A stretch of DNA of 64,000 bases from Thorsellia anophelis DSM 18579 (GCF_900111395.1 NZ_FOHV01000001.1:1-64000), one strand, 5' to 3'. Positions 48,298 to 60,002 are shown, counted from the stretch's first letter. Translations and numbers: made by a program. Notes: generated by a model from the letters alone, not told the origin.

Positions 48298-49983
48298 ATG
48301 CAGATGACAGGTGCTGAATTAATTGTTAAAGTCTTAGAACTCCAAAATATTACCCAAATAGCAGGTATACCAGGTGGGGCCGCGCTCCCACTCTATGATG
48401 CATTAAGTCATAGCAAAAAAATAAAACATATTTTAGCAAGGCACGAACAAGGCGCTGGTTTTATTGCCCAAGGTATAGCTCGTGCAACAGGTAAACCAGC
48501 TGTGTGTATTTCTTCTAGTGGGCCAGGTGCAACAAATTTAGTCACCGCTATCGCAGATGCAAAACTAGATTCAATCCCTTTAGTATGCATTACAGCTCAA
48601 GTAGCTAATAATTTAATTGGTACTGATGCTTTTCAAGAAATAGATACTTATGGGATTTCTATTCCTATCACAAAGTATAATTATCTTGTAAGAGACATTA
48701 TCGATTTGGTGCCAAGCTTGATTGAAGCGTTTGAGCTAGCTAAAGATGGAAGGCCCGGGCCTGTATGGTTAGACATCCCTAAGGATGTTTTAATGGCTAA
48801 AATTGCGCTTGAAGATGTTACCGATCAATTAGCTTCTATTGGGAAACCAAGTACATATAATCATCGTAGTCATAGTATAGAACAATTAATTAAAGATGCT
48901 GCTGATTGGATTAATCACTCAAAAAGACCTATTTTGTATTTAGGTGGGGGGATTATTCACTCAAATGCTTCCAGCGAAGCTTTATCTCTTGCTGAGTTAT
49001 CTTCATTACCGACCACTATGACCCTTATGGGGCTAGGTGCAATTCCAACAACTCATCCTCTTTCGATTGGAATGTTAGGCATGCATGCTGCACGTTACAC
49101 GAACCTTATCTTAAATGAAGCAGATTTATTAATTGTGATAGGTGCTCGATTCGATGATAGGGCCGTTGGAAAAGTAACAGAGTTTTGTCCTAATGCTAAA
49201 ATTATACATATCGATATTGATGCTGCAGAAATTGATAAAATTAAGGTTGCTAATATTGCCATTGAAGCTGATGCTGCTGCCGTTATAAGGCAATTAATAG
49301 AGTACATTAGCCCTAATGAACGCTATGATTGGCTTGAGAGAATTACTAAAGTTAAAGCAGATTACCCATTAATTACAGAGAATAAAGATGATCCTTTATC
49401 TCACTATGGGCTAATTTATCATTGTGCTGAATATGCAGCTGAGGATGCTATTATTACAACAGATGTGGGACAGCATCAGATGTGGGTTGCTCAAGTTTAT
49501 CCTATGTTAACACCGAGACAGTGGTTAACCTCAGGTGGATTAGGTACGATGGGGTTTGGCTTGCCTGCAGCAATAGGCGCAGCTATTGCTTGTCCAGGGC
49601 GTCAAGTTTTATGCTTTACTGGTGATGGAAGTATCATGATGAACCTTCAAGAAATGGCAACTTTAGTAGAACATCAGCTTAACGTGAAAATTATATTATT
49701 AAATAATAGAGCATTAGGAATGGTCCATCAACAACAATCTCTTTTTTATGATAATCAAATCTATGCCTCCACTTATCATTGTCAGACAAATTTTCTAAAA
49801 ATAGCAGAGGGATTTGGATTAAGAACATTTGATTTAAACCAGTCAATTAATCCAGCTGTAGCATTACAAGGTGCCCTTAATTCAGAAGGACCATGTTTGA
49901 TTCATGCTTTTATTGACTTACACAATAAAGTTTACCCTGTTGTTGTGCCTGGTGCTTCAAATATTAATATGATCAATGCTTAA
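48298..49983 (+). CDS. ilvB: Acetohydroxyacid synthase I, large subunit
   Basis: 561 residues (E. coli IlvB 562). It makes acetolactate or acetohydroxybutyrate with ThDP, Mg and FAD. ThDP glutamate region [43 protein letters not shown]/central domain [40 protein letters not shown] and the ThDP motif [20 protein letters not shown]...[17 protein letters not shown]. Sequence follows IlvB rather than IlvG or IlvI. AAGGA precedes the ATG. Confidence 0.97.
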   Translation: MQMTGAELIVKVLELQNITQIAGIPGGAALPLYDALSHSKKIKHILARHEQGAGFIAQGIARATGKPAVCISSSGPGATNLVTAIADAKLDSIPLVCITAQVANNLIGTDAFQEIDTYGISIPITKYNYLVRDIIDLVPSLIEAFELAKDGRPGPVWLDIPKDVLMAKIALEDVTDQLASIGKPSTYNHRSHSIEQLIKDAADWINHSKRPILYLGGGIIHSNASSEALSLAELSSLPTTMTLMGLGAIPTTHPLSIGMLGMHAARYTNLILNEADLLIVIGARFDDRAVGKVTEFCPNAKIIHIDIDAAEIDKIKVANIAIEADAAAVIRQLIEYISPNERYDWLERITKVKADYPLITENKDDPLSHYGLIYHCAEYAAEDAIITTDVGQHQMWVAQVYPMLTPRQWLTSGGLGTMGFGLPAAIGAAIACPGRQVLCFTGDGSIMMNLQEMATLVEHQLNVKIILLNNRALGMVHQQQSLFYDNQIYASTYHCQTNFLKIAEGFGLRTFDLNQSINPAVALQGALNSEGPCLIHAFIDLHNKVYPVVVPGASNINMINA

Positions 49984-49996
49984 AAGGAGAATCAAA

Positions 49997-50326
49997 ATGA
50001 CAAATTCGGCGCTAATTGAATCTAAACAGTCTCAAACCCAATATGCTATATTAGCCTTAACTGTCAGAAATCATCCTGGTGTAATGTCACATATTTGTGG
50101 ATTATTTGCTAGGAGGGCCTTTAATATGGAAGGTATACTCTGTTTACCGATACAGGGCAGCAATTCCTCCTCTAGCCGTATTTGGTTAAAGGTTACCCAA
50201 GATAGTAGATTAAAACAAATTATAGCTCAGTTAAAAAAATTACAAGATGTCGCTGATGTAATACAATATCCAGGTAACCATCCAATTTTTCATAGGGTAG
50301 CCCCTTATTTTAATGAGCAAATTTAA
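49997..50326 (+). CDS. ilvN: Acetohydroxyacid synthase I, small subunit
   Basis: 109 residues from the ATG at 49997, which has AAGGAG upstream (E. coli IlvN 96). The ACT domain [40 protein letters not shown] and the WLKV strand match IlvN closely. It confers activity and valine feedback inhibition on IlvB. It is 13 bases after ilvB. The N-terminal dozen residues are extra. Confidence 0.96.
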   Translation: MTNSALIESKQSQTQYAILALTVRNHPGVMSHICGLFARRAFNMEGILCLPIQGSNSSSSRIWLKVTQDSRLKQIIAQLKKLQDVADVIQYPGNHPIFHRVAPYFNEQI

Positions 50327-50394
50327 TTTTTTTAGAATTTGTATTTGGAGATCATCCTGTGTGAATTAGCCTGAGATAATTTATTATGTAATAA

Positions 50395-50436
50395 AAAATG
50401 AAGGTAAACACCTTAATAATTGTAAACCTTCATTTT
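50395..50436 (+). terminator. Terminator of the ilvBN operon
   Basis: AAAATGAAGGT and ACCTTCATTTT form an 11-bp stem with a 20-base loop; the 3' arm ends in TTTT. It lies 70 bases after ilvN. Confidence 0.55.
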
Positions 50437-50483
50437 GTTAATTAATTTTCTACTTATTTCATAATTTCATTTTTAGTCTAATG

Positions 50484-50780
50484 TTATGTAAATATATTGG
50501 ATATATACCTTAGCCCGTAATGAAAAATTGAAAAAGTAAGGATGCCTAATATGATGTAAATCGAAATTAAAATTGCTGAGAATATTTTAATTGTTAAATA
50601 TAACTGATTTTGAATAAGAAATAAAAATAAGTTTATTTCCTTTGCAGTTATCTTTCGATTTTTTGATAGATACCATGGTTTATTGAAATATTGTTCATAA
50701 GTAAAGTTTTCTTTGTTCGATTTTGTCAGTATGGAGTGAAATATTAATAATAAAGATATAGAACGTCTTAGTTTTTTCAT
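50484..50780 (-). CDS. Small predicted membrane protein
   Basis: 98 residues, unrecognised. Two hydrophobic segments: an N-terminal one (SISLLLIFHSIL, behind KKLRR) and a strong C-terminal one (FSAILISIYIILGILTFSIF). The middle is Lys/Asn-rich (KSNKENFTYEQYFNKPWYLS). AGAAAACC lies upstream of the ATG. Very AT-rich DNA can throw up such frames by chance, so the call is tentative. Confidence 0.4.
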   Translation of the reverse strand: MKKLRRSISLLLIFHSILTKSNKENFTYEQYFNKPWYLSKNRKITAKEINLFLFLIQNQLYLTIKIFSAILISIYIILGILTFSIFHYGLRYISNIFT

Positions 50781-51265
50781 AAGGTTTTCTTCTAAAATTG
50801 GTTAAGTAATAGGAACTAAAATTTAAAAGCCTTAGAACAGCGCTTTTTTGTTTTTAAATTATATATAAGTTCTATGATGTAAAAATCTCATATTAGCGTA
50901 ACGTTTTTTTATAAAAGCTAAAAAGAAGGATGTAACTAATTTAAATCTATTTTTAATTTACAGTTTATTGGAGGGAACCTATTTAAATACAATGCATTAA
51001 TTAAATTTAAATTTTAGGTTTATTTAGTGTGTAAAAAAGATGAAAGTTTTTACGGCGATTTTAGACAAAAATTTTATTTAAATTTTCGGAATCTTTACGA
51101 TTAAAGGAGCGAGAAATAGGTAATTATTGAAGAATATGCTGCATTATTTTATAAGATTAGGTTCGTTAATTACTAAAGTGTTGATTAGCTGTGTTAAGTT
51201 TACAGTTAGAAATTACAATCAATCATATAAAGCGAGTGTTTCAGTTTAAGAATTTTTAGAGTCAT
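50781..51265. other. Gene-free AT-rich stretch
   Basis: 485 bases with no gene, terminator or repeat recognised; composition is markedly AT-rich. It lies downstream of epmA on the minus strand. Confidence 0.5.
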
Positions 51266-52243
51266 TTAGGATAATTCTACTGGGTATGCTAGCACTTCTT
51301 TTATTGATGTTTTGTTTAAAGCAAGCATGAATAATCTATCTAGTCCAAGTGCAACACCGGAGGTTGGGGGCATACCATGGACTAATGCGGCCAATAAAAA
51401 TTCGTCAATAGGCATTAATTCAAGATTTGATTTTTGCCTTTGGATATTATCCAGTTCAAATCTTTTACGTTGCTCAATTGGACAAGTTAATTCATGAAAA
51501 CCATTTGCCAGTTCAATACCTTTATAATAGAACTCAAATCGTTCAGCAACACGGTGGTCGACATCACTGAGTTTAGCTAATGCTGCTTGAGAAGCAGGGA
51601 AGTGATAAATCACAATGGGTCTTTCCTGCCCAATTTTAGGTTCAACACCAATTGAAAATAAAAACTGCAGGAGAGTATCCCTGTCTTGTTCTAAAAGCGC
51701 CCCATCCCATCCAAGCTTATGGGCTTTATTTTGTAAAGTACTAAGTGTTGAATCAAGTGGATCAATTTGGAGATGTAATTGCATTGCATGGCGGTAGCTT
51801 AAATGCTCAGAAGGTTGTGTCTCTAGGATATACTGTAATAGGTCATCTACTTCATTGATTAAATTTAGCATTGTGTAAAAAGGACGATACCATTCTAACA
51901 TGGTAAATTCTGGATTGTGAAGTCGTCCTGCTTCTTCATTGCGAAAACATTTACATATTTGGAATATAGCGCCACTTCCTGATGCGACCATACGTTTCAT
52001 ATGGTATTCAGGACTAGTAATAAGATATAGCGGTTCTTCTTTTGATGAATTAGGAGCTAAAAAATGAGTTTTAAAACTATGCAAATGTTTATCAGTCACT
52101 GCTGACTGACTTAAAGAAGGTGTTTCTACTTCAAGTATGCCTCTAGAAACAAAAAATTGTCTTACTTTATGCATCAATTCTGCTCGCTTGACTAATATAG
52201 TATTTGTAGCAGTTGGTTGCCAGTTAATATTTTGTTCAGACAT
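51266..52243 (-). CDS. epmA: Elongation factor P beta-lysine ligase EpmA
   Basis: 325 residues from the Met at 52243, exactly the E. coli length; six more residues are possible upstream. It is a class II lysyl-tRNA synthetase paralogue without the anticodon-binding domain, attaching (R)-beta-lysine to EF-P. Motifs: [78 protein letters not shown] and [14 protein letters not shown]. epmB and efp are not in the window. Confidence 0.95.
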   Translation of the reverse strand: MSEQNINWQPTATNTILVKRAELMHKVRQFFVSRGILEVETPSLSQSAVTDKHLHSFKTHFLAPNSSKEEPLYLITSPEYHMKRMVASGSGAIFQICKCFRNEEAGRLHNPEFTMLEWYRPFYTMLNLINEVDDLLQYILETQPSEHLSYRHAMQLHLQIDPLDSTLSTLQNKAHKLGWDGALLEQDRDTLLQFLFSIGVEPKIGQERPIVIYHFPASQAALAKLSDVDHRVAERFEFYYKGIELANGFHELTCPIEQRKRFELDNIQRQKSNLELMPIDEFLLAALVHGMPPTSGVALGLDRLFMLALNKTSIKEVLAYPVELS

Positions 52244-52326
52244 GTTTAGTTTATTTTCCATTGCAATACTTAATTGTGCTATTTTTTAGTGAAAATTGAA
52301 TTTATTGTGAATATTTGATAATGGCC

Positions 52327-52842
52327 TTACCAAGGTTGCATCTCATTTTTATCAGTTTTACTGATAAGAGCACTTAGAAACTCTCCTTCAGGTAAAATAA
52401 GATCGGGAGCAATCTCAAATAAAGGGTAAAGCATAAATTCACGGCTTTTCAATCCATAATGAGGAATTGTTAACCTATCATTTTCGACGATCTCATTGCC
52501 AAATAGTAGTATATCTATATCTAAAGTACGTGAAGCAAATCTCTCTTGCGTTCTTATACGCCCCGCTTTTAATTCAATTGATTGGGTTTTATCTAGTAAT
52601 TCTATAGGGGATAATTGGGTCTCTATACATGCTACGGCATTTAGATAATCATCTTGTGACAAGCCGCCTAGTGGTTTTGTTCGATAGAAACTTGAAACAC
52701 ACATCCATTTCGAGTTAGGCAACTTTTTGATTTGTTCTATTGCAAAATTAACATTGGCATACGGGTCACCTAGGTTACTTCCAAGTGCCAAGTATACTGT
52801 ATGATAAGGGTTATTTGCTGTAATGGTATTATGTTCATTCAT
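52327..52842 (-). CDS. folK: 6-hydroxymethyl-7,8-dihydropterin pyrophosphokinase
   Basis: 171 residues (E. coli 159). A folate synthesis step. TVYLALGSNLGDPYANVNFA, the FYRTKPLGG loop, DYLNAVACIETQL, and RFASRTLDIDILLFGNEIVE with IPHYGLKSREFMLYPLFEI hold the ATP and Mg sites (DIDILL). It follows pcnB as in E. coli. Confidence 0.96.
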   Translation of the reverse strand: MNEHNTITANNPYHTVYLALGSNLGDPYANVNFAIEQIKKLPNSKWMCVSSFYRTKPLGGLSQDDYLNAVACIETQLSPIELLDKTQSIELKAGRIRTQERFASRTLDIDILLFGNEIVENDRLTIPHYGLKSREFMLYPLFEIAPDLILPEGEFLSALISKTDKNEMQPW

Positions 52843-52894
52843 ATTTTAAATTACTTCGTTGATTGGTCAAATATATCTATTTGTATCAAGTTTC

Positions 52895-54565
52895 TTATTG
52901 TTCAGGCATAGCCTTCTTACGCCTTGGTTTATTAAAGTGACGCTTTGGTTTTGGATAAGTGTCATTTGCATCGTGTAAATCATTTGCATAAACACTTTTG
53001 TTGCGCTTAGATGAGCCCTCTATCTGGCTTTGACTGATAGGATTCTCAATTTGGAAATTTTCCCACCACTGAGCTAAATTTTGTATCTCCTGATTACGTT
53101 CAACAGATGCTCTGAGTTTTAATAAATCAAACCCAGCTCTGAACTTATTGAGTTCAAGTAGCTTATATGCTTTAGGGCCTTGATGACGAGCAAGTTGTGA
53201 TTGAAGTTGCCATATTTCACGGATAATTAAAGTTAAACGTTTTGGAATGGCAAGAGTACGGTGCTGTTCATCTAATAAATCATTCATTGCAAGGTTAAAG
53301 GCATCATAATCCGTTAACCCGCCTTCATTTTTGATAGTTTTAGATTTTTCTAGCAAGGGATACCAAAGAAGCGCTGCAAAAAGAAAAGCAGGATTGACCC
53401 CTAAATTGTCAGCAATTCTTTGATCTGTATTTATTAAAACTTGCTCTACCATACGTGTAAAGGGAGTATTAGTTTGTTCATCTAACCATGTATTTAAAAG
53501 TGGAAAGAGCACACCAAATAAATTAAATTCACGCAGTTTTTTTAAACTTGCTAACCCATAGCCACCTTGTAATAGCTTAAGTGATTCGTCAAACAATCTA
53601 GCAGGCGGAATAGCTTTTAATAAATGCGATAATTCAAATATTGGTTCGGCAGTTTCTTTACTAATTTGCATATTCAGTTTCGCTGCAAATCTAACCGCTC
53701 TTAGCATTCGGACAGGATCTTCGCGATAACGAGTAATAGGATCCCCAATTAACTTGATGAGCCCGGCTTTGAGATCATCAATTCCCCCAGCAAAATCTTT
53801 TACACTAAAATCATCTACATTATAATAAAGGCAGTTAATAGTAAAATCACGCCTAGCTGCATCTTGTTCAAGTGTGCCGAAAATATTATCTCTTGTTAAC
53901 ATACCATTTTGGGTTTGTGCAGAAGCATTCTTATCTACAGTTTCTTCATCATGAGGCGCTCTAAATGTTGCTACTTCTATAATTTCACGGCCATAAACAA
54001 TATGAGCAAGCTGAAATCGTCTGCCAATAATTCTACAATTTGCGAATAATCGTTTTATTTGAGCTGGTGTAGCATTCGTACATACGTCAAAATCTTTAGG
54101 TGTATTTCCCAGTAATAAATCTCTTACTCCGCCTCCAACCAGGTATGCCTCAAAACCTGCATTATTAAGGCGATAAAGTACTTTTGTCGCATTTGAGCTA
54201 ATATTATTACGACTGATGTTATGCTTATCTCTTGGGATAATAGTTTCAATTAAACCGTTGTCAGTGATTCGGCTTTGTGTTGGGCCTTTTCTGATTCGGT
54301 TTGGTTTATTTCTGCGAGGCATGTGTGAGTTTTGGCGTTCATCCCGCTGATCTTCTCTCGCTCTAGATTCTTTTGTTATCTCGTTTTGTTTAGTAACACG
54401 TTGTTTAGAATTAGACTTTTTTTTCCTTCGCGGAGCTTCATTAGCGGATAACTCAGCATTATGTGAAGACGTCATATTAGGCTGCGATGAGCCATAATCT
54501 AATGAATCTGATTTTAATTTACCGCTGACTATAGTCCGGTATAGATTGGTAATACTCTTAAAAAT
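52895..54565 (-). CDS. pcnB: Poly(A) polymerase I, AUU start
   Basis: 556 residues if translation starts at the ATT at 54565. It adds 3' poly(A) tails that speed RNA decay. The nucleotidyltransferase core has [20 protein letters not shown] (catalytic D-x-D), [20 protein letters not shown] and RREDFT-like [15 protein letters not shown], and the RNA-binding part [21 protein letters not shown]. coli PcnB begins M-F-T-R-V-A-N-F-C-R and is known to use AUU; here ATT is followed by F-K-S-I-T-N-L-Y-R, six bases after GAGG. No ATG fits this start; a TTG at 54577 overlaps the ribosome site. The N-terminus has ~85 extra basic residues and the C-terminus is basic too. Confidence 0.93.
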   Translation of the reverse strand: MFKSITNLYRTIVSGKLKSDSLDYGSSQPNMTSSHNAELSANEAPRRKKKSNSKQRVTKQNEITKESRAREDQRDERQNSHMPRRNKPNRIRKGPTQSRITDNGLIETIIPRDKHNISRNNISSNATKVLYRLNNAGFEAYLVGGGVRDLLLGNTPKDFDVCTNATPAQIKRLFANCRIIGRRFQLAHIVYGREIIEVATFRAPHDEETVDKNASAQTQNGMLTRDNIFGTLEQDAARRDFTINCLYYNVDDFSVKDFAGGIDDLKAGLIKLIGDPITRYREDPVRMLRAVRFAAKLNMQISKETAEPIFELSHLLKAIPPARLFDESLKLLQGGYGLASLKKLREFNLFGVLFPLLNTWLDEQTNTPFTRMVEQVLINTDQRIADNLGVNPAFLFAALLWYPLLEKSKTIKNEGGLTDYDAFNLAMNDLLDEQHRTLAIPKRLTLIIREIWQLQSQLARHQGPKAYKLLELNKFRAGFDLLKLRASVERNQEIQNLAQWWENFQIENPISQSQIEGSSKRNKSVYANDLHDANDTYPKPKRHFNKPRRKKAMPEQ

Positions 54566-54732
54566 AATACACCTCAATTGTGTTTGTAGTTATGTTGATT
54601 AAGGGTTTTTTGATAAAGACATTAAGCTATCCTATCAAGTCTATGAGTGCAATGATACACTATTAAGAGAGATTGTTTAATGACATCTTAGTAAAATTAC
54701 AAGCACATAATGTATTTAATAAGAGGAACATT

Positions 54733-55335
54733 ATGATTTATGAAAATAGTTCTATAGATCCAGTTGATAAATTAGATAATAGTCCCAAACGATGTAATTG
54801 GGTAACAGAATCACAATTATATATAGATTACCACGATCATGAATGGGGGGTCCCTTGTTATGACCGTTTACAACTTTTTGCTATGCTCTGTTTAGAAGGG
54901 CAGCAAGCAGGGCTTTCTTGGTATACTGTTTTAAAAAAACGTGAACACTATTATACCTGTTTTGAACAGTTTATTCCTGAAAAAGTCGCATTATTTAGTG
55001 AAAAAAATATTTGCGAGCTATTGTCTGATCCAGGGTTAATTCGTAACCGTTTAAAATTGAATGCGATTGTTAAAAATGCAAAAGCTTTACTTCTTATGGA
55101 ACAGAACGGGGAAAATTTTGTTGAATTCATATGGGGATTTGTAAATAGTGAACCGAAATTAAACAGAGTGAATTCTATGGCAGATATACCTACAGTGACA
55201 GATGAGGCTATTTTGATGTCCAAGGAATTGAAAAAAAGAGGGTTTACATTTGTAGGGCCAACGATCTGTTACGCTTTTATGCAGGCATGTGGTTTAGTTA
55301 ATGATCACTTGACTGATTGTATTGCACGTCATTGA
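54733..55335 (+). CDS. tag: 3-methyladenine DNA glycosylase I
   Basis: 200 residues from the ATG at 54733, with GAGGAAC upstream (frame open to 54673). It removes 3-methyladenine from DNA. RCNWVTESQLYIDYHDHEWG, CLEGQQAGLSWYTVLKKREH, EFIWGFVNSEPK and RGFTFVGPTICYAFMQACGL with VNDHLTDC hold the catalytic Glu and the zinc ligands (Cys, His near the start; His, Cys at the end). The first ~20 residues are extra. Confidence 0.96.
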   Translation: MIYENSSIDPVDKLDNSPKRCNWVTESQLYIDYHDHEWGVPCYDRLQLFAMLCLEGQQAGLSWYTVLKKREHYYTCFEQFIPEKVALFSEKNICELLSDPGLIRNRLKLNAIVKNAKALLLMEQNGENFVEFIWGFVNSEPKLNRVNSMADIPTVTDEAILMSKELKKRGFTFVGPTICYAFMQACGLVNDHLTDCIARH

Positions 55336-55526
55336 AAATGATATTAATTAGATTTAATAAGAAGAAGTATGATACTGAATATGATTTTATTTTTATGAGT
55401 GAGAAGCTAATTCAGTATATACTATTAGGTAATACTAATCTTCTGGTTTTCAATCAACTAAGATTATGAAATTCATTAGCATCAATGCACAAAATCATTT
55501 ATATAAAGTTTGTTTAAGGATATTCG

Positions 55527-56609
55527 ATGAAAGCTGCCACAGCCATCATAAACCGATCTGCACTCATTCATAATTATAATACGTTAAAAAAATTGTCACC
55601 AAATAGTCAATTAATGGCTGTAGTGAAGGCTAATGGTTATGGACATGGCGCATTAGAAATTGCTAAAACATTACATTTTGCTGATTATTGTGGAGTTGCA
55701 AGAGTTGATGAAGCATTAGCGTTAAGGGAATCAGGAATCACCTCTCCAATTTTACTCTTAGAGGGATTTGTTAGTGAATATTGCCTACCACTATTGATAG
55801 AGCATCAATTAGAAACCGTTATCCATTGTCAAGAGCAGTTAGATATGCTACTTGCTTTTAAGTCAGAACAACTGATTAAAGTTTGGTTGAAATTAGATAC
55901 TGGTATGCATCGATTAGGCATTCGCATGGAAGAGGCTGAAAATGCATTTATGCAGTTAAGTTGCTCTGCGATAGTTGAAAAACCCATCAATTTAATGACA
56001 CATTTTGCATGCTCTGATGAATTAGACAACCCACTTACTCAGAATCAAATAAATCAATTTGATACGTTTAGTCAAACAAAAGCTATCGGACTTAGCTCGC
56101 TTGCTGCATCTGGAGGCATCCTCTTTTGGCCTGAATCAAGGCGGGATTTAAATCGCGCAGGCATCATTTTATATGGTGTGTCTCCTCTTACTAATAAACC
56201 CGCAATTGATTTTGATTTAAAGCCAGTTATGCAACTTGAAAGTAGTCTAATTGCTGTGCGTAGACATCTCAAAGGTGAAAGTGTAGGCTACAATGCTACT
56301 TGGACTGGTGATCGAGATACGACTATTGGCGTTGTTGCGATAGGATATGGTGATGGTTATAGTCGCTCTTTAAAAAATGGTACACCAGTTTTAGTTAATG
56401 GTAGAGAAGTACCATTAATTGGTAGAGTTTCTATGGATATGATAACGGTTGACTTAGGTCCTAATGCAACTGACAAAGTTGGAGATACTGTCATTTTATG
56501 GGGCAAAGCCTTACCGATAGAGCGAATTGCGTTACAAAATGGATTGTCTCCTTATGAATTAATGACACAATTAACATCTCGTTTAAAATTAGAATACATT
56601 GACGAATGA
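55527..56609 (+). CDS. alr: Alanine racemase
   Basis: 360 residues. It supplies D-alanine for peptidoglycan. PLP lysine in MAVVKANGYGHGALEIA, then VWLKLDTGMHRLGIR, LMTHFACSDELDNPLT, NRAGIILYGVSP, the catalytic Tyr region ESVGYNATWTGDRDT, VVAIGYGDGYSRSLKNG and GRVSMDMITVDLG. In E. coli alr precedes tyrB; here tyrB is about 2 kb away on the other strand. Confidence 0.97.
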   Translation: MKAATAIINRSALIHNYNTLKKLSPNSQLMAVVKANGYGHGALEIAKTLHFADYCGVARVDEALALRESGITSPILLLEGFVSEYCLPLLIEHQLETVIHCQEQLDMLLAFKSEQLIKVWLKLDTGMHRLGIRMEEAENAFMQLSCSAIVEKPINLMTHFACSDELDNPLTQNQINQFDTFSQTKAIGLSSLAASGGILFWPESRRDLNRAGIILYGVSPLTNKPAIDFDLKPVMQLESSLIAVRRHLKGESVGYNATWTGDRDTTIGVVAIGYGDGYSRSLKNGTPVLVNGREVPLIGRVSMDMITVDLGPNATDKVGDTVILWGKALPIERIALQNGLSPYELMTQLTSRLKLEYIDE

Positions 56610-56655
56610 CTTCGTCATAAGTTGATATGAATATATTATTGAGTTAAATATAGAT

Positions 56656-57261
56656 ATGCCTATTTACTTTATTTTTTTGTTTCCTGCTGTTGCTTATTTA
56701 ATGGGGTCTGTATCAGGTGCTATCCTATTTAGCAAGGTATTTAATCTTCCTGACCCAAGAACCATAGGGTCATGCAATCCTGGCGCTGCAAATATATTCA
56801 GGTCAGGTAAAGTGTATTTGTCTATTTTAGTGTTTATGTTTGATTTATTAAAAGGGATGCTACCGGTTTGGTTGGCTTATCGCTTAGATTTACCTTTACT
56901 TTATATCAGTCTCACTGCTCTCGCTGTTTGTATTGGTCATATTTATCCAATTTTTTTCCAGTTTAAAGGAGGAAAAGGTGTTGCTACTGCACTCGGAACA
57001 ATCGCTCCTATTGGCTGGGATTTAAGTGGTTTAATTTTATTAGTCTGGTTGTTAGTTGTCTTAATAAGTGGGTATTCATCATTAGCTTCGGTTATAACTG
57101 CAGTACTTGCCCCAATCTTTATTTGGTGGTTTAGACCCGAATTTACCTTTCCAGTCTCTGTATTAGCTTGTTTGATAATTTGGCGTCACCACGATAATTT
57201 GGAACGGTTATGGAAAGGTGGGGAATCTAAACTGTTTAGATTGAATAAGCGTAAAAAGTAA
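56656..57261 (+). CDS. plsY: Acyl-phosphate glycerol-3-phosphate acyltransferase
   Basis: 201 residues with five membrane segments. It starts phospholipid synthesis using acyl-phosphate. The three conserved loops are visible: [31 protein letters not shown], and [18 protein letters not shown], then [16 protein letters not shown]. It lies 46 bases after alr, possibly in one transcript. Confidence 0.95.
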   Translation: MPIYFIFLFPAVAYLMGSVSGAILFSKVFNLPDPRTIGSCNPGAANIFRSGKVYLSILVFMFDLLKGMLPVWLAYRLDLPLLYISLTALAVCIGHIYPIFFQFKGGKGVATALGTIAPIGWDLSGLILLVWLLVVLISGYSSLASVITAVLAPIFIWWFRPEFTFPVSVLACLIIWRHHDNLERLWKGGESKLFRLNKRKK

Positions 57262-57278
57262 TGCTGTTTTTATGTTTA

Positions 57279-57587
57279 TTATTTTGATTCTAATTCTAAC
57301 GCTGCAATTCCATCTAATAGTGGTTCAATTTTAAGTTTTGCATTTGAGCAAACTTCCGTTTTCGAAGGCTCTTCAAGCGTGTCAATGTTACTGAGTAAAG
57401 ATGTCAGTAGTAAGTCGACATTCTGGTTTCGTTCAGCACTTTGTGTTAAATTTTGGGCTTTTTTGGATATCACGGTTAATTGTTCTTTTATGTATTGGCA
57501 ATCATCTGCTATAGCTGGCAAAGATATAAAAGAAGATAAGCAAACAATACCTATCGAGAACAGTGATGATTTAAGTTGATTTTGCAT
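57279..57587 (-). CDS. Small exported protein of unknown function
   Basis: 102 residues with a clear signal peptide (LKSSLFSIGIVCLSSFISLP, cleavage after AIA). The mature ~75 residues are helical and contain two cysteines (DDCQYIKEQLTVISKKAQNL and KTEVCSNAKLKIEPLLDGIA) that may form a disulfide in the periplasm. No family recognised. It is 42 bases downstream of rsgA on the same strand. Confidence 0.65.
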   Translation of the reverse strand: MQNQLKSSLFSIGIVCLSSFISLPAIADDCQYIKEQLTVISKKAQNLTQSAERNQNVDLLLTSLLSNIDTLEEPSKTEVCSNAKLKIEPLLDGIAALELESK

Positions 57588-57629
57588 GATTCAATCCTAA
57601 AAAGTAGCTTCGGTATCTGATGAATGTGA

Positions 57630-58679
57630 TTATTCGTCATCGGTCGTCATAAAGCGCCTATTTTGAGCATCTTTGGCGCTTTCTAAAATACGGTGATAAT
57701 TTTCAAACCGTATTTCACTAATTTTTCCAGAGTTGACAGCTTCTGTTATTAGGCATCCTGGATCGTCTAAGTGCTTACAATCCCTGAATTTACAGCCGCC
57801 TAAATAGTCATGAAATTCAATAAATCCTTGAGTAATGGTTTCACGAGTTAAATGCCATAACCCAAATTCTCTAATGCCTGGTGAGTCGATCACACTCCCA
57901 TTTCCTTCGAGTCGGTATAATCTTGAACTTGTTGTTGTATGTTGCCCTAAGCCAGAAATATCAGATACCTCATTTACTAAGATTGGGTTATCTAGGTCAG
58001 GCAGTAAGGCATTGAGAATACTTGATTTACCAACACCAGATTGACCGGCAAAAATAGTGACTTTATCGTTTAACAGCGGTTTTATAGTAGATAGTCCTTC
58101 TTCAGTGTGACTAGAAGCGTAAATGACTTTGTAACCAATTTTGGTATAAATAGAGAGCATCGTTTCATATTCAGATAGCTGCTGGTCCTCGATTAGATCA
58201 ATCTTATTTAATAAAATGATAGGCTCTAGATGCATAGCTTCACAACTAATTAAATATCTATCAATGACATTTAACGATAGCGCAGGAATGGGAGAGCAAA
58301 CAATAAAGACTTGATCAATATTCGCAGCAACTGGTTTTAAACCATCATAAATATCGGGTCTAGAAAGTAAAGATCGTCTAGGATGCAGAGCTTCAATAAT
58401 ACCAGTTGCATGCACTGCAATATTCTGGCTAGGCCTCCAGACAACATGATCGCCTGTTACAATAGCCGGCAGAGTTCGGCGAATATGGCAACGAAAAATT
58501 TGACCACTAGGGGATTCAACATCGGCTTGTTTGCCAAAGCGACTTATGACAATTCCTTCGACAGGGTCTCCAAATTGTGCATCTTCTAAAACTGACGAAT
58601 GATTTGCGCTATCTAGGCGTTTTTTTTGATTATCAGCAACACGTCGACGCTGGCTAATGGATAATTTTTTTTTGCTCAT
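57630..58679 (-). CDS. rsgA: Ribosome small subunit-dependent GTPase RsgA
   Basis: 349 residues. A late 30S-assembly GTPase with circularly permuted motifs: G4 LLNKIDL comes first, then G1 [17 protein letters not shown], then G3 [13 protein letters not shown]. An N-terminal OB fold ([16 protein letters not shown]) and a C-terminal zinc domain ([18 protein letters not shown]) flank the GTPase. The basic N-terminus ([20 protein letters not shown]) is typical. It is no longer next to orn. Confidence 0.96.
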   Translation of the reverse strand: MSKKKLSISQRRRVADNQKKRLDSANHSSVLEDAQFGDPVEGIVISRFGKQADVESPSGQIFRCHIRRTLPAIVTGDHVVWRPSQNIAVHATGIIEALHPRRSLLSRPDIYDGLKPVAANIDQVFIVCSPIPALSLNVIDRYLISCEAMHLEPIILLNKIDLIEDQQLSEYETMLSIYTKIGYKVIYASSHTEEGLSTIKPLLNDKVTIFAGQSGVGKSSILNALLPDLDNPILVNEVSDISGLGQHTTTSSRLYRLEGNGSVIDSPGIREFGLWHLTRETITQGFIEFHDYLGGCKFRDCKHLDDPGCLITEAVNSGKISEIRFENYHRILESAKDAQNRRFMTTDDE

Positions 58680-58716
58680 TCAATACTCATGTTAAATCGG
58701 ATTATATAACGGTTAG

Positions 58717-59934
58717 TTATAGCTCTTGAACTGCTGCAATTGCTGATGCAACACGTTCTACATTTTGATTATTTAACCCAGCCATACACATACGGCCACT
58801 TGATATTAAGTAAACACCGTGCTCATCACGTAATCTATCTACTTGTCTTGTACTTAGGCCAGTATAACTGAACATACCACGTTGGTTGAGTAAAAAATTG
58901 AAATCTTTTTCAGGGAGAGTTTGCTTTAATGCATCAACCAGTGCTTGACGCATACTAATAATTCGATTTTTCATCAATTTTACTTCATTTTGCCATTGTT
59001 GTTTCAGTTCTGGATTGCAAAGCACGTAAGCGACTAAATTTGCACCAAAACTTGGTGGGCTTGAATAGTTACGTCTAACGGTTGCTTTTAACTGTCCTAA
59101 TACTCGTTCGGCAGTTTCATTATCATCGCATAATACAGAAAGGCCACCAACTCGTTCACCATACAGTGAAAAAATTTTAGAAAACGAATTGCTAACAAAG
59201 CACTTAATATCAGCTTTAGCTATTGCTCTTATCGCATAAGCGTCTTGGTCTAAGCTTTCTGCGAATCCTTGATAAGCAATATCTAAAAAAGGAATAAGTT
59301 GTTTATCTTTCAGAATTAGAACCACTTTATCCCACTGTTCTTCGCTTAAATCAGCGCCTGTTGGGTTATGGCAGCATGGATGGAGTAAAATGATGCTTTG
59401 AGGAGGTAGACTAAGTAGGGTCTCACACATGGCTGAAAAATTCACTCCGCCTGTTTTTTTATCAAAATAAGGATACTTATGGGTGACAAACCCTGCACCT
59501 TCAAAGATAGCAACATGATTTTCCCAAGTTGGATCACTGACCCAAACTTCTGATTTAGGAAAATAACGTTTTAAGAAATCAGCACCTACTTTTAGAGCAC
59601 CTGAACCACCAACAGTTTGAACAGTCGCAATACGCTTTTGGCTGATATTTGGGCTTTTTTCGCCGAAAAGCAACTGTGCAATCGCATTTCTGTAAGATGC
59701 TAATCCTTCCATAGGCAAATACAGGGAAGCTTCTGTTTGTTGATTAGCTGTCAGAATTTTTTTTGCTTTTTCCACTGACTCGAGCTGGGGAACTATGGCA
59801 TCATCATTATAGTAAAGCCCTATACTTAAATTAACTTTATCTGGCCTTGCATCTTGTTTGAAGGTTTCCATCAAAGATAAAATAGGGTCACCTGCATAAG
59901 CATCTATATTTTGAAATAATGAACGTTCAGTCAT
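58717..59934 (-). CDS. tyrB: Aromatic amino acid aminotransferase
   Basis: 405 residues. A PLP aminotransferase of the AspC/TyrB family, closest to TyrB ([40 protein letters not shown]). PLP site residues: [35 protein letters not shown] and the Schiff-base lysine in [20 protein letters not shown]. It also handles aspartate and leucine in E. coli. A few N-terminal residues (MTERSL) are extra. Confidence 0.95.
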   Translation of the reverse strand: MTERSLFQNIDAYAGDPILSLMETFKQDARPDKVNLSIGLYYNDDAIVPQLESVEKAKKILTANQQTEASLYLPMEGLASYRNAIAQLLFGEKSPNISQKRIATVQTVGGSGALKVGADFLKRYFPKSEVWVSDPTWENHVAIFEGAGFVTHKYPYFDKKTGGVNFSAMCETLLSLPPQSIILLHPCCHNPTGADLSEEQWDKVVLILKDKQLIPFLDIAYQGFAESLDQDAYAIRAIAKADIKCFVSNSFSKIFSLYGERVGGLSVLCDDNETAERVLGQLKATVRRNYSSPPSFGANLVAYVLCNPELKQQWQNEVKLMKNRIISMRQALVDALKQTLPEKDFNFLLNQRGMFSYTGLSTRQVDRLRDEHGVYLISSGRMCMAGLNNQNVERVASAIAAVQEL

Positions 59935-60002
59935 AGTAATTCCTTAAAATTAGGTCATGGTTTGGTGAAATATAATGTGCATTAACTATGATTGCACTTT
60001 AT

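Noticed and set aside
54475-54577. TTG start at 54577 or ATG at 54475 for pcnB
   Set aside because: The TTG overlaps the GAGG ribosome site, and the ATG would drop residues that align with the E. coli N-terminus; ATT at 54565 fits both.
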